Notes under the pieces: model-generated
What the model saw: the letters and a program-made list of their open reading frames with translations, nothing else
Database searches by the model: none
What the model was told of the DNA's origin: nothing
Shown: positions 1 through 11,687 of the stretch, in pieces
How the letters are laid out: the number at the start of each line of letters is the position of its first letter
Numbering within the stretch: position 1 is the stretch's first letter
NCBI GenBank assembly: GCA_029582155.1
Contig: CM055898.1
Location: forward strand, 36,083,455 to 36,147,454
Length of the DNA stretch: 64,000 nucleotides
Source of the DNA: Panopea generosa
Taxonomy: Eukaryota > Mollusca > Bivalvia > Adapedonta > Hiatellidae
Reading direction: 5' to 3'
Made by a program: the position numbers and the translations under genes

Positions 1-1888
1 GCATTGGCAATACGATATTCTATAGATTAAACAGTAAGAAATCACAATCGAGTGGTTTTATAAACAAGTTTAAAAAAAAGTAAAACAATAACCAACAAAT
101 ATGTTTATTGTTTAATCTTGAAACAAATATGAAAATAGACGGGGGAAATTATTTCCTGTCGCGTATGATTATTTTGGCGGTTATCAAGAAGACTGCAGCA
201 TCTGATCACGACAACAAACGCAGGGCTATGCTTTTGGAAAAAGACTTGGCTGAAAATTATTATTATAATGTATGTCAGTCAAATGACGTAAAACTCATAG
301 TGAACAGCCACTTTAACTGTACGCGCACAATTAACGCATAAAATAATCATAACCATAATAATGTCGTGGTTAGACATTAATTTTTTGTAAGGAGACCATT
401 GTCTCTGTAAATTCACTTGTCTCCAGGAAAACATTACTTGTCTCCATTTTGTTGTTTTTCCACAATAAATTAAATATATGGCAGAAGTATCTGAAATAAA
501 TGCAGTCCATTTATTTTACTACCTAACTAATAACATATTTTAAAGAATGGGTTGTGTTGCATCAATTCATTATAATGTTATTTAAAGAAAACTTTTAATG
601 ACATTTATTTCCCACCAATAAATGGAAATTTGAGTTTCAAGTTTTAAAATTTACTTTTAAACTTATTTAAAAAAAAAATACTTGTCTCTCTAGAAATTAG
701 CATGACAAAGGACAACAGGACAGCCTTTTTTGTGTGAATATGTTAAGACATTCGACAATGGAAGTGACAAGAAAACACTTTTGTTAATGCATCCTTTTCC
801 AAAGCGTTTAATATACATATTAGCCGTATAAACTTTAATTGATAATTTAAATTGTTTTTATATATGATTACTCAATATTATAATTACAAATTTAGTAATT
901 GTTTTATATTGCTACAACTTCAAGAAAAATGATAAATTAGAAAACTTAAAAGTAAATATGAATCAACTTAGATATGCAAACATTAAATAAAAAACGACAT
1001 TACCATTTACGAGCTTTACAAAGAAACAGAAAATGCATATGAATGTTATTAAGTGACACGAAAACATCAGAAACTGCCGCATGAAAATGAACATCTGAAG
1101 GTTGGTTAGTTAATTTGTAACCAAATCAATACTAAAATACTTACAAGTCTCGGCGAAAATATATAAAATTACATAATGGTACTAGATGTCTCGCTTCGAG
1201 CAGCCACAATGTAATACAATTTATAACCCTGTTTGATCTTCACGTCGTGTTTCAGTTATGAAATTTTGATTTCATTAGATTTTTTTCCAGAAATGTCCTT
1301 TTCCAACGAACTATGTAAAATTCGGTCTACAAGCTTTTCATTATGAGATGTAAATACAACTGTAAAATGATTTTTCTTTTCGACATACCTAAATGATTGA
1401 ACGTGTCATCACTTAATAGTTATGTAATTGTTTTTCAAGGTTACAAAGAAAATGTATTTCCAACAGAAGACGTAGCATTCAAAGGACACAGCCATACAAA
1501 TAGCACAAACACAATCGATATATGGAACCGCCATCAAAGTTCAATGCAAGTACACAAAAGAAGTGAAACGTCGCAGTACAATGGTTGACAACGAAAACTC
1601 CAGAGAAATGTTCAAAAATATTTTAATTGAGGTGCTACACCATTTTCAATATATTTCGGGTTAAACGTATATATTATCATGGCATTCACTTTTATTGGAG
1701 GAGGGAAACTAAGCAATTGGCATGACTCAGACTGTCAACCAAACAATTCAATAATTTCTGTTTGATTTTTGTTTTAGCTCGAGCTACAGTCTATAATTTG
1801 TTTCGACTGGTGTGTCCCTTTAAGATTAATGTATATATGTGTATTCGGTGAAAGGAAAAAGAAAGTATACATACCTATAAACGTCGAC
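1..1888. other. unannotated AT-rich stretch
   Basis: I see no gene, RNA or classifiable repeat. Open frames of 60-77 codons (for example 108-341 and 1397-1588) have no recognisable domain and are the size expected by chance in DNA of this composition. The phrase ACTTGTCTCC recurs around 410-445 and CTTGTCTCT near 682, without a clear repeat unit. Confidence 0.6.
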
Positions 1889-2237
1889 AGGTCAAGGAAC
1901 AATAAATCTATTGCATATAAATTGTGTATATTTATATTTCATCATACTGTTGAATCAAAAAACAAACATTTAATTCATTTCAAAGCAAAACAATAAGAAA
2001 AAATAAGTTCATTTTTCCATCACATGAATAAACTTAGTCAATAATAAAATAATTTTAAAAACCAAACTGTATGCTTTCTTTTTCCTTTCAGTGTATATAT
2101 ATGAATGTATATTACAACTTGACTGATATATATATTTGTACGGTTTGTTGAGGGATGGCCCACCCCGACCCTCACAGACCTATTACGGTGTGATTAAATT
2201 GATCACTTTTCAGTGATTGAATTTTAAAAAAAAAAAA
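1889..2237 (+). repeat. dispersed repeat R1, copy 1
   Basis: The stretch from GTCAAGGAACAATAAA to an A-rich end near 2237 matches, in reverse complement, 51513-51866, including the distinctive CCCACCCCGACCCTCACAG core at about 2160-2178. Short inverted repeats built on GAAAGGAAAAAGAAAG occur at about 1850-1868 and 2073-2090, so this may be, or contain, a non-autonomous DNA element. No coding capacity is visible. The family is unknown to me. Confidence 0.75.
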
Positions 2238-3475
2238 ACAATTCAATAATTCATTTAGCGATCGTTTTGTTTCCAAAGCCACTATTTTCCATACACGAGC
2301 TAATAGTCTCTAAGTAAAGACTACACTGTATTACATTGTATTTACTTGGACAAACAAAAACATTTGGCCAGTGGGCGGAACGATAGTCGCTCTCGCGTCA
2401 GGTTTATTACCAGATCCATAAACATGATTGTAGGGGAGCCACCATTATATGTATTAATAAGAGAGCTTTGGTTTGGAAGCAGAACTTCAGTTGTTTACTA
2501 GTATTAAAGTAATAAAATCCGTTAAAACAGTACATCAATATGCATGTGTACCATAAGCGTTTAATATATAGGCCAATAGCAAATATTTCAACGTTGCAAC
2601 ATTCAAATTAGCAAAACAATTTCTCATTAAACTTTCCTCATTTATCTCTTTGTATTAGATAGTTTCTCTTGGGACACAAATGAACAAACAATCAAGAAAT
2701 GTAAAATATTTCAATGACTTAACATTTAAAACTCGACACTTCCAACTAAGAAAATTGCAACTATAGCACAAAATTATTAATTTGATATATCCGAAAACGG
2801 AATGTCAATTTTGTCAAGTATTTCGGGAAATGAAATGTTTTAATTATGATCAGTGAATCAGCAAGTGTTGGCAGTGACTTAATTACAGAAAATGGCAGGC
2901 TAATATCTCCGGCATCTCCACTAATGTTACAATAAAGTTTTGCATCACGTTGGCATCTCCATGAATGGCACCCTCAAGTATGATGTTCTTCTTATTAATT
3001 GTTAAAGTTCTTAATTAAAATTTCGATGCGGTTACTGTGAAGCAACCCACCTGCTTCCTTGGTTTTTTGTCTCTACATTCTATTCGCTTTGTGAGGCCCT
3101 GAGAAATATATAGTGAAACGCTTTTATGATGTTCATGCCGTCTTTTGGAAAGCGCGATATATCAAGTGTTTCATATAAAATCATGGGTGTTGTCATGCCT
3201 TGCAAAGATTACAGTGATCTTTATTTGGATAATCAAAACTGATATTCGCACTGACCAAATATTTTTATCAAATAAATTAAGAGACATGCAACTTTTTATA
3301 ATAAAATTACTTTTTACTTAGTGTTGATGTGACACAACACACACGTCTGTAATTTGGATGAAACCATTGAATTTATTATTATTGGTACCAATGTAAAGCG
3401 GATAAATCTGATGACTTACCCAATTACCAAGTATTTTCTTACTAAGATCAATTAGTAAGGGTTGAAAACAAAATA
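2238..3475. other. unannotated stretch
   Basis: No open frame longer than chance and no clear repeat. The short segment GGGCGGAACGATAGTCGC near 2376 looks slightly tRNA-like but lacks a convincing B box, so I do not call it. Confidence 0.5.
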
Positions 3476-3960
3476 TGTTGGGATTTTTACGAAATATTTA
3501 TTCGTTTAACAAAAAAATGTAACGTTTACGTCTTAACAAAAACATTTTAACGACCGCCTTGGACGTTGAAACTGCAACTTGAACAGATTAACGTGCACAT
3601 AACAAGTATCTATGTAACGCAAAAGATTGTTAATGCAACTGTGTAAATACTGTGTTTGAAAGCTATAGATACAGACGGCAAACAGTCCGATAACATCAAC
3701 GTTACGTAAGTAACGGGGAAGCGAAATTCGTTCCTCACGTAATCTAGATGCGTTTATTACATATGGTTGATTAGATTACCCCCGAAGCATATCCGGAGTT
3801 GGTATAAATACCAGAGCCTGTATGTAATATCTTCTCGAGTTCAACACTCGGTGTATAAAGATTAAAAGCTAAGATCTTATATTGTCTCTGGATTGTTTTA
3901 TATTATTCAACTCATAAACCCATAAAAAAGGTTTGTAAAACCTATATCAAGTTTTGCGCT
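3476..3960 (+). mobile_element. possible solo LTR (fossil, boundaries uncertain)
   Basis: The stretch has the layout of a Ty3/Gypsy-like long terminal repeat. It has a TATA-like GGTATAAATACC at about 3799-3810, a downstream ATTAAA-type poly(A) signal near 3863, and then a TTGTCTCTGG-rich end. No gag or pol lies beside it, so if the reading is right it is a solo LTR fossil. I could not fix the ends or find a target-site duplication. It could equally be another kind of repeat. Confidence 0.35.
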
Positions 3961-4011
3961 AAGTATTCGATATGAAGCATTGAGAACATATTTCAGATTT
4001 CAATATTGTAT

Positions 4012-4226
4012 ATGGGCCGGGCCCGATTAGCGGACATTTGATATACGACATTGTGTCTCATTATCATTCGTCTCTCACCACTGATTCAAGTGGGAAAGTT
4101 ATCAGTTACTTGCGGAGATGGGGTGTGCTCGAGTACTGGTTAATCCCAAGAAACAGTGGTTAGGTAAACTGATCGTCTGTTAGCCCTCGATGGCATAAAA
4201 ATGACGCTAAATATTCAATCAATCAA
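4012..4226 (+). mobile_element. tRNA-derived SINE, flanked by 12-bp TSD
   Basis: The element is flanked by perfect 12-bp direct repeats TCAATATTGTAT at 4000-4011 and 4227-4238. The head is shortened: GGGCCGGGCCCGATTAGCGG stands in for the A-box part, and the B-box region is missing. The body (TCTCACCACTGATTCAAG ... AGTTATCAGTTACTTGCG) and the tail (GTTAGCCCTCGATGGCATAA ... GACGCTAAATATTCAATCAA) are typical of the family seen at 13.4, 15.3, 22.5, 29.0, 49.2 and 61.9 kb. The (TCAA)n tail end is where LINE-driven reverse transcription would have started. The element is non-coding. Confidence 0.9.
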
Positions 4227-4238
4227 TCAATATTGTAT

Positions 4239-6035
4239 TCATGTTTTAAAAATACTTTTTACCATCGCATTACTGTCAATCGAAACACCCTAAACGTTTG
4301 TCAACATAAGGAGAAATCTAAATGTTGTGCGCAGAACCAATGACATGATGCGGAAAACTGATGTCTTTTGGATTGTTTAAAACACATTTGACTTCGCACA
4401 TTGTTTTTTTTTAGAAATGTCTGCATTCAAAGATTAAAGCACCAACACCATACGCACAGAACTTTTCGTGATTAATTCTTATCAGATAAAAATAATGTTT
4501 TCTTAATAGATTGTTTGATTACTTTCTGTTTACGAGCCAACATGTATAACCCAAGTATAATAGTTTCAAATATTATATCTCTTTTCGTTTCGTACGTTTA
4601 TTATCTTTTTCTTAGTATAATGACATCTACGCAATGTACATAATTAAATCCACTTTATTGGCCGAATAATGGCGAAGTATAGCATGTGAACGATAATTGA
4701 CTCTATGGTATATACGTTGTCCACAGCTTCTGTGCATGTGAACATTCTAGACTATTGTCAACTCCTTTCTTTAATGCTAACTTTGATGTATATGAATCCA
4801 GAGCAGCTATTTCTGAACCCAGACATAACTTAACTACTTTTTCATTTCCGATGACATAGGAAACTCTACAATTAGTCGCCAGGGATTCGTGATTGCGTTA
4901 ATGTGGTCTTGTTACGAGACCTACGAGACATTAATAGTCTTTACATATACATTATAAATGCTTATAGGCTGATGTATCGTTTTGTAATTATATGATTGTG
5001 GTACAAGTGTCGGTCCGAAGTACGGACCATGTTTTATATCGCAATAACCTGTTTAGCTTTTTTGCAGTTATTGTTCAAAATTGGTCATAGCATTTGTTTT
5101 ATGCTTAACAGCAAATAGTACTGTAGTTATGGGAATCTAATTCTTATAACCTGTTATGTGAAACATTATTCTTATGTTTAGCTTTATATAAATATACAAT
5201 GACCATTGCTGTCACTTAGTGACGCAGTATAATAAATTAAACAAATCGGTGTTCTAATGACTGTTAGATTGCTATTCGAATGCTTTTCGAAAGCTTTGTC
5301 ATATATACACATACGCTGAAGTCATAGCTTCACGGCATACTAACAAATATATAAGAATAAAATGTTTGGTTATGATGATATTATAATTATAAGATAAGTT
5401 TTGTTTTAGTTTAATCATCACTCCGGGAATACTTTAGCAGATAAGCTCAAAGGACAAGACTTTTCTTAAGGACTCATTGCGCTACTATAATTATTCTTCA
5501 GATGCTGGAGGTAGAAGTAGAAATACAGTTCTCTTTTCACCTTTTTATTCTTGCAATGATTTCTGTATATCAACCATTTCGATTGTTTAATGCAATACTG
5601 CTCTATTTCTGCGTTTGTTTATATGTAGATAGAACAATGTTGCACTGAACCCTCGATTTGCTGAAGTAAGTATTTCAGAAAGTGTCCAAGTAAACTTTGT
5701 TCAATACCTGTAAGTTCATAGCTTATGAGTGTTCAACAAATAAAATGCACGTTTGCCTCGGAATATTTATATTAATATTATTCATACACTAGATTAACAC
5801 TACCTCGTCTTTCATCTATCTTGCACTGGCGTGCCTTAATAGTGCGTTAAATCGTTAAGTTATGGATAATAAAAGAAACAGAAATGCACCACCTGTTGCT
5901 TCATGAAATCAAAACATTTTAAACAATGGTATCGGTAGAACAGACGGACGCTCCAGAACAAGTGTTAGATATTATACTTAGCCCTATGTTCATACTGTTG
6001 AGTTATACCCAAAGAGACAAAACTAACAAAACATA
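4239..6035. other. unannotated stretch
   Basis: I see no gene or classifiable repeat. The region is AT-rich with short chance frames only. Confidence 0.5.
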
Positions 6036-6640
6036 CAGAAAGTAGAGATATTACTGCCAACTAAGAGTTATGACACATTGCCCTGTCTATCTCGGTAGAA
6101 TTCCTTCCATAATTTTAAAGATATACAGGACAAGCAAATATAGCAGAAAAAATACCAAGGGGGAACAATTCTGGCATTATTCACGATAAAGTTAAGGTTC
6201 TTTGATTCTAAACTTCCACATATTACCTTCTATCCTTATTCGAAATCGTGTTCGATTCTCTTATATACTGTTGAAGATATGCTCATGACAAGCAAAAATA
6301 ATCTAAAATAATGTACATACGGGGAGATTATTCTGTCATTATACAAAATAGATTTATGGTTATTTAGCTCCTCACGTCCACACTTTGCCCTCTATCCATG
6401 TTCCATATACATAAGATTCACTTCTATATTTCTTTCAAAAATATTTGCTCCGGGTAAGCAAGAACAAACAAAATTAATTACAAATGTGGGAATTATTTTT
6501 TTCATTTTTCAAGACGGAGTTATGGTTCTTCCAATCTGCACTTCCACACAAATTTTCAATCCATATTCCAAGTTTCGTTGGATTATCTTCAGTACTTTTG
6601 TAGCTTGTTCCGATAACGAGTTCGGATGTACGCATGACAT
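6036..6640 (+). repeat. degenerate tandem repeat, about 160-bp unit, ~4 copies
   Basis: Four diverged units follow each other. Each has the order: a GGGGAGATTATTCTG-like start, an (A)GAGTTATGG(T)TCTT-like phrase, CACTT/CACACT, 'CTCTATCC', a TTTCAA/T-rich part, and a G(A/G)(T/C)ATGCTC(C/A) phrase leading to ACAAGCAAA. Unit starts are near 6040, 6163, 6321 and 6485. I recognise the consensus as a repeat common in molluscs and other marine invertebrates, but that is memory, not a search. Open frames at 6486-6737 (+) and 6474-6680 (-) lie inside it and are not genes. Confidence 0.65.
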
Positions 6641-7289
6641 TAATTTTCGCTGTATTTACGAATCTAATTGTAGAACGCAAATTCGTCGTCGCCTAAACGC
6701 TACCTTTTATAGATTTAGATTCGAAGATTTAACATAATCATCTCGCAAAATCGTGACATTGTGAGCATATTGCATTTGTCAAGTCAAAGAATATTCTCAT
6801 TCTTAAAAATGAGCTCAATACACATTTGATTAAGTCTGTTTTACATGAATGGGAAGATGCTAAATATAAACTAAATATAATTAATGGAATGTCTGGCGAA
6901 TTAATCTTCAAATGAAATATCTGTACGACGTGTATGGAGACGAAAATTATGAATTATGTTTATTTCATGTTCGTAACAAAACATCAGGATGGGCTACCAC
7001 ATTACGTTTTACAAATGATAATTTGAGCTATAATTGAGCAAGAATCTTGTCAACATCAGTCAGTTATTGCTATCGAATTCCAAATGTATTTCAGATGGGT
7101 TAATATCATTTTCATGTTAAAGAACATTATCTTTTTGTTTAGTTAATATCCAGCGATTGGTTATTTTTATTTCTTTTTAAATACAAGAATCTTGCGAAAA
7201 TAATTAATGGGGGTTAACGCTTTTTTCAATACATTACAGATTAAAAGACATCAAGTTATATTTTATGGATTACTTAAAGAACAAATTGT

Positions 7290-7361
7290 CCTATTAGTGC
7301 AATAGGGTACCAAGTGTATATAAAATAAGACGGCACTTGATACTTTTTTGCACCAATGGGG
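7290..7361. mobile_element. 72-bp foldback element, copy 1
   Basis: Arms of about 27 bases pair imperfectly: CCTATTAGTGCAATAGGGTA at the left and the complement of TACTTTTTTGCACCAATGGG at the right, around a short AT loop. A second copy, in the opposite orientation, is at 63376-63446, and the match continues into the flanking GCGAATT. This looks like a minimal MITE or foldback repeat. Confidence 0.7.
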
Positions 7362-7609
7362 CGAATTTGATATTGAAAATATCAATACCATTGTTCTTCT
7401 GCAAGTAAATGGCGACGATGCGAGGTTATTTTGAAACATCATCTTAGATTATTAGACCACGAACGATCCAACGGTTTTTGTTAATGATTTTAGGTTATAA
7501 GTTGAGTGTATGCTAATTAATTCTGATTTAGTTTACTGTTCGGCTCAGATTTTATATGCGTCGCTATCTATTTGATTTCATCTGTTGAACCGGTATTTTA
7601 TGAGTTTAT

Positions 7610-7705
7610 TAAAGGTTCATCGGTTTACTGGTCTCGAACACGGACTCTCTGTTATGAACAGTCAACAAGCTATCCACTGTACTACCCGCCCGATTGAAAT
7701 TATCA
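7610..7705 (-). mobile_element. tRNA-like SINE head fragment
   Basis: On the minus strand, GTAGTACAGTGGATAGC resembles a pol III A box and TGTTCGAGACC a B box, about 40 bases apart. The segment does not fold as a complete tRNA and lacks the family tail seen at 4 kb, so it is a SINE head of another subfamily. A similar head lies at 9900-9985. Confidence 0.6.
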
Positions 7706-7740
7706 AAACTTTTACAGTGCAACACATCCGAAATACATTA

Positions 7741-7743
<3 letters not shown>

Positions 7744-7788
<45 letters not shown>
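7744..7788. repeat. (TG)n microsatellite
   Basis: About 22 uninterrupted TG dinucleotides. Confidence 0.98.
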
Positions 7789-7789
<1 letters not shown>

Positions 7790-7790
<1 letters not shown>

Positions 7791-8260
7791 CTAGGTCTCA
7801 CTTAAGAATTACCTCCTTACAAGACGGCAGCAAACTCCTTACACCCAAGAAATATGAGCTGTGTAAATTGGATGGGCTTTAGTTTTGTTGAAGATACATA
7901 AACTTTTAATATATCTTGTACATATTAAAACATTGGAACATTTGCATGATTTCTGCAAAGCGCGTATGATATTGGATGCTGTTTGAAACTATAACAGTTT
8001 AAACATGTTCAACAAATGGTCAGAATTTTCAAAAACGAAGGAGCGTCATAAAACCATCGAAATTGTCAAAAAGCAACCTCACCAATCCCTTAATTTTTTT
8101 TACATAATTGGACCAACAGAGGACTATATATAGAAACAAGGCATTTTTAGAACCATTGGTAAGGTGTAAAGTGTTACAGAAGTGCATTTCTCTATATGTC
8201 GCGCAAAATTGACTGTTGAGCGAGGTGTTAAGAACACAATGTCATTGCAAATGGTATTTA
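7790..8260. repeat. segmental duplication block P, unit A
   Basis: Homologous to 31395-31825 in unit D. Shared landmarks include GAGCTGTGTAAAT(T/C)GG(A/T)TGGGC, GTCAT(A/C)AAACCATCGAAATTGT and TTTAGAACCA(T/G)TG, with many indels between. No conserved reading frame is visible. The minus-strand frame at 8124-8339 lies partly in this block and has no counterpart in the other copy. Confidence 0.75.
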
Positions 8261-8344
8261 AAGAGCTGTATGCACAATCAAAAGACTTAACATGAATACA
8301 CACAGGAAAAATCATTAAATTCTTGTTGGTCTTGTACATCCGAG

Positions 8345-8965
8345 CATGTTTTGTTGTTTAAAGTAGGCCTATTCTTTTATTTATTGTATTGATTACTAAA
8401 ACCCGTATCAAAAGTATATGAAGAATTTGTGAATTCTATTTTACTATTTAAAACGTACGTCATTATGTGTATGCATATTATCATTTATCGATGAAACAAA
8501 ACGGATAAAATGTGTCCTGGTGTTTTGACTACATTTTCTGCAGCATAACAAGTGTCCGAGGTACATAGAAAAATATTTCTTTTAGTTTGCATAAAAAAAT
8601 TGGTAAGGACCCTTTTGTTAGCGGATGAATCCTAATCCTTATGACAGGTATTACGGCGTGGAAGTGAAACTGTAGTATTACAATTTTCTGATTGATCACC
8701 AGTAGCCGTTATCATTGACACTGCCATTCGATACATTGGTTTCCATTCTGCAATAGTGTCATCAGAGTGGCTTCTTCCTATAGGTAATCATATCCATATA
8801 CTATTATAAAGCTTCAACTTGATTGCAAATGCATTTACTTTGGTTCCTCTTTGCCCTAGCGTACTAAACTTAATTCCTCAAAACAACATTTGGCAATAGC
8901 ATCTGAAAATACAGTGTAAGGTTCGTCAGCGGAAGACAAATAATACTAAAATTTAACCAGATTGT
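8345..8965. other. unannotated stretch
   Basis: No gene or repeat recognised. Confidence 0.5.
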
Positions 8966-9296
8966 ATTATATTATGTCATGTCGTGTTGTGTCGTGTTAA
9001 ATCATATTATATCATATCATATCAAATCACATCACATCACATCACATCACATCATATTATATTATGTTTAAAGGTCGATTTGATATCTATATATACCTTT
9101 TAATATAATAATATATCATATCATATCATATCATATCATATCATATCATATCACATCATATTACATCACACCACATCCCATCACAAAGACGATTTGATAT
9201 ATATATATATACATTTTAATATCAAAGCATATCACATCACATCACATCATATCATATTTAAAGGACGATTTGATAAGTAAATATACCTTTTTAACT
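8966..9296. repeat. composite pentanucleotide array with repeated spacer
   Basis: Runs of (ATCAT)n and (ATCAC)n alternate three times with a spacer of about 40 bp of the form (T)AAAGG(T/A)CGATTTGATA ... ATATACCTTTTAA, at about 9067, 9184 and 9258. The higher-order unit is thus microsatellite plus spacer. Confidence 0.9.
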
Positions 9297-9489
9297 ATTA
9301 TTACATTATATCTGTTTATACATAAATTGTATATTGTCTAGTTATTTGTCTATACTTTTTTATATGCAGACAATCTATATGTATACCGTGAGTTAAAACT
9401 GACACGTTGCCATTGACTACGTGATATTGACATTTTACTTGATACTTGCAGTTGGTTTTGAAAAGTTTGCTTTAAAAGACTTAACGCTT

Positions 9490-9810
9490 AGTAAGCACTT
9501 GTGACTTAATTTGGAGAGGGAAATTGCCTTGCACGGCGTTTGCATAAAATTTCCATAAGAAAGATATATATATAAAGGAATAAAAGAGGCAATTCTCCAA
9601 ATCATTCAGTAGTAAACCTCAATTTATTCAACGCCTTGTATACTTGGATAATATTAGTAAAATATTTTGACTTTTAGTGTTTTTTTTCATCAATATATAT
9701 TGTTAAAAATAAATGTACCAACTATTATAGATAACCGCGTATTCTACACATTGTTAACAGGAGAACAGTTCTAGAAAATGGTGTACAATCATTGTTTTTA
9801 TTTCATCATT
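9490..9810. repeat. segmental duplication block Q, unit A
   Basis: Matches 23585-23915, before unit C. Shared phrases include GA(G/A)GG(G/A)A(A/T)ATTGCCTT, AGGCAATTC, TTGGATAA, GATAA(C/T)CG(C/A)GTATTCTACA(C/A)ATTGTTAACAG and AGAAAATG. The match is at DNA level with indels and shows no shared frame. Confidence 0.75.
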
Positions 9811-9899
9811 TAAGTTTAAACTATTTTATCTCAGAGCTTATATGAACCGCTCTCGATTCCACTTCCTGTGTAGAACCAGTAATGAGTGTTATTTTTGAG

Positions 9900-9985
9900 A
9901 AGCATGGGGTTGATCTAGAGATCGAACCCGCATTCTCTGGTGTGAGTGGCCAACACTCTATCCACTGCAGTAATGCCCCCGCTTT
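9900..9985 (-). mobile_element. tRNA-like SINE head fragment
   Basis: The minus strand reads GGGGGCATTACTGCAGTGG ... GCGGGTTCGATCTC, with an A-box-like and a good B-box-like element about 40 bases apart. It resembles the head at 7610-7705. There is no complete cloverleaf and no recognised tail. Confidence 0.6.
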
Positions 9986-10094
9986 CACATTTTAATTTTA
10001 TGTAAAGTAAGGAATGTGCGTCCAACAGGAGATGTTTAATGTACATGCCATCGCATCATATCTAGTTCGAATGAAGAAAATATTGCAGTTGAAT

Positions 10095-10811
10095 AATCGG
10101 GTTGAAAATTTAACAGGGTGAAACATTTCTCCAATGACAGATGGATCAAGATTGAATAATATTCAATAAACAGTCGGAAACTAGAATTGTGTCAATACAT
10201 AACAACAGTCCAGTAATATTGGCGCTCTTCTATCGTACTTCGAACATTATTTACATCTATCAGCACCAAGATAACCCACTTGCTTCCACTTTCAGGCATG
10301 TAATATGAAATCATCAAACATTTCGCCTAATATCTAGTTATATGTAATAATACAATTCAACATTGCGTGCTTATCCACAGTAACTGCCAATAGTACTGTG
10401 ATTTAGAATAACCAGAAGTGTTCCGAATGTTTCAAAATTGTCCGATTTAGAAACGTGAAACAGATTTTGTGGCAACAGAGTATGCGTATATGGTTTGATT
10501 GAACAAACGCTAAATCAGATTTAAGAACCAGAACAATAAACTGTACTTGTATTACGTATGCTAACAACAAATATGGAAATGGCGAGAAAGTTCTTTGGTA
10601 AAAGAGATCTGTCAAAAGTGAAAATAACGCGTTTATGTTATTATATAATGTCATGGAAGTTTATGTTGCAAACATTGCATATATTATATGAACATGTTAA
10701 AGTGGTTTTGAAGATACATATATAAATATATATATCAATTTTTTTATATAAGATGTGTGTTTCATCAAATATAGATATATCATTTAATTTGTGATATTCA
10801 TTTTACCCAGT
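10095..10811. repeat. segmental duplication block 1, unit A
   Basis: Homologous to 16970-17700 (B) and 24320-24560 (C). The best-conserved part is TCTATCGTACTTCGAACATT through ATCTAGTTATATGTAATAAT. Over a 55-base sample from TCGTACTT to TTGCTTCC I count three differences between A and C, and about five between A and B. The A-B match runs on to 10811, where A reads CAGTTTAACCC and B reads AAGTTTAAAGT. The minus-strand frame at 10403-10654 lies here and is broken in B. Confidence 0.85.
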
Positions 10812-11040
10812 TTAACCCTTTACTTCATATAGACGCATTTGGACACGTCTAATATAAAAGCTTTTGGACACCTTTTGGATTATCGGCTATTTTGATTGAC
10901 AGCCCGCGCTATGTCGGCTTGTTTGATTGACAGCCCGCGCTGTGTCAACTTGTTTGATTGACAGCCCGTGCTATGTCGGCTTGTTTGATTGACAGCCCGC
11001 GCTATATCGGCTTGTTTGATTGACAGCCCGCGCTAGGTCA
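10812..11040. repeat. 31-bp minisatellite x5, preceded by a TTAA-CCCTTTAC element end
   Basis: From about 10882 the unit GTTTGATTGACAGCCCGCGC plus TATGTCGGCTT (31 bp) repeats five times with few changes. It is markedly more GC-rich than its surroundings. It is preceded at 10812 by TTAACCCTTTACTTCATA, like the left end of the TTAA-flanked element at 19686. Unit B has an uninterrupted TTTAA at the matching place (about 17698-17702). The array probably sits inside an inserted DNA element whose right end I cannot define. Confidence 0.8.
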
Positions 11041-11420
11041 TTTGTGGTTATACTAGTATGGTGGGTGTCCGCTGTGTGACGGATCCCCTGTTGAGATTAT
11101 ATGTTTGGTTATAATTAGAAAGCAATGTTTGTTTTCTATTTATAAAATAAAACATTACAAACTAACAAACAAGTCCACAACCGATTTTGTTAAATAAATA
11201 GTTGACATGGAAGAATATAATTCACGATACAACAACAATGTTAGAAAATAAAGTACTCCCATAATTCGGTTTTAAACCTTTTAGAAAGTCTCAATACAAA
11301 TTAATCGAGCTAGCCTGTCACATCAAATGCATTTCTCAACGATAACACTGTGTTAGGAGATCATTAATACCGAGCTCAAACTGGAATTTTACCATCTTTT
11401 AAAGTTCATTACCGTTTGTC
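11041..11420. repeat. segmental duplication block 2, unit A
   Basis: Matches 18700-19120 (B) and 27300-27640 (C). Landmarks are GGTGGGTGTCCGCTG at the start, ACAATGTTAGAAAATAAAG(T/C)A, ATAATTCG, AGAAAGTCT(C/A)AATACAAATT and CCTGTCACAT. The opening bases resemble one monomer of the 53-bp satellite found here in unit C. A further weak match continues at 11710-11940 (B 19360-19570, C 28300-28510). Confidence 0.8.
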
Positions 11421-11602
11421 TGACTACTTCATTTTTTATATGTTCTAGATAGTTAATAATTAAAGAATGTATTTCCCATTTATATACAAAACATTGTGTA
11501 CCAAATAATTGTCCATTCGCATACAATACACACAAACGCAAATATGCACGTATACCAACATTCAATCGCACACGAAAGAAAGCACACTAGAATATTCAAA
11601 CA

Positions 11603-11687
11603 TTTTTTTTTTGGTGTGTGATATAACATCGTTATACGATGTTTGAAACATCGTATAACATGTTATATCACACACAAAAAAAAAGCA
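11603..11687. repeat. near-perfect 85-bp palindrome
   Basis: Two arms of about 42 bases are centred on G11645: (T)nGGTGTGTGATATAACAT ... ACGATGTTT, then G, then AAACATCGT ... ATGTTATATCACACAC(A)n. Only a few arm positions differ. The DNA could extrude as a cruciform or its transcript fold as a hairpin. The T-run/A-run ends suggest a foldback element or an inverted tandem duplication. I did not find it at the matching place in B or C. Confidence 0.95.

Noticed and set aside
9903-9985. tRNA gene on the minus strand
   Set aside because: Box-like motifs only; no acceptor stem pairing and a similar fragment occurs at 7610-7705.
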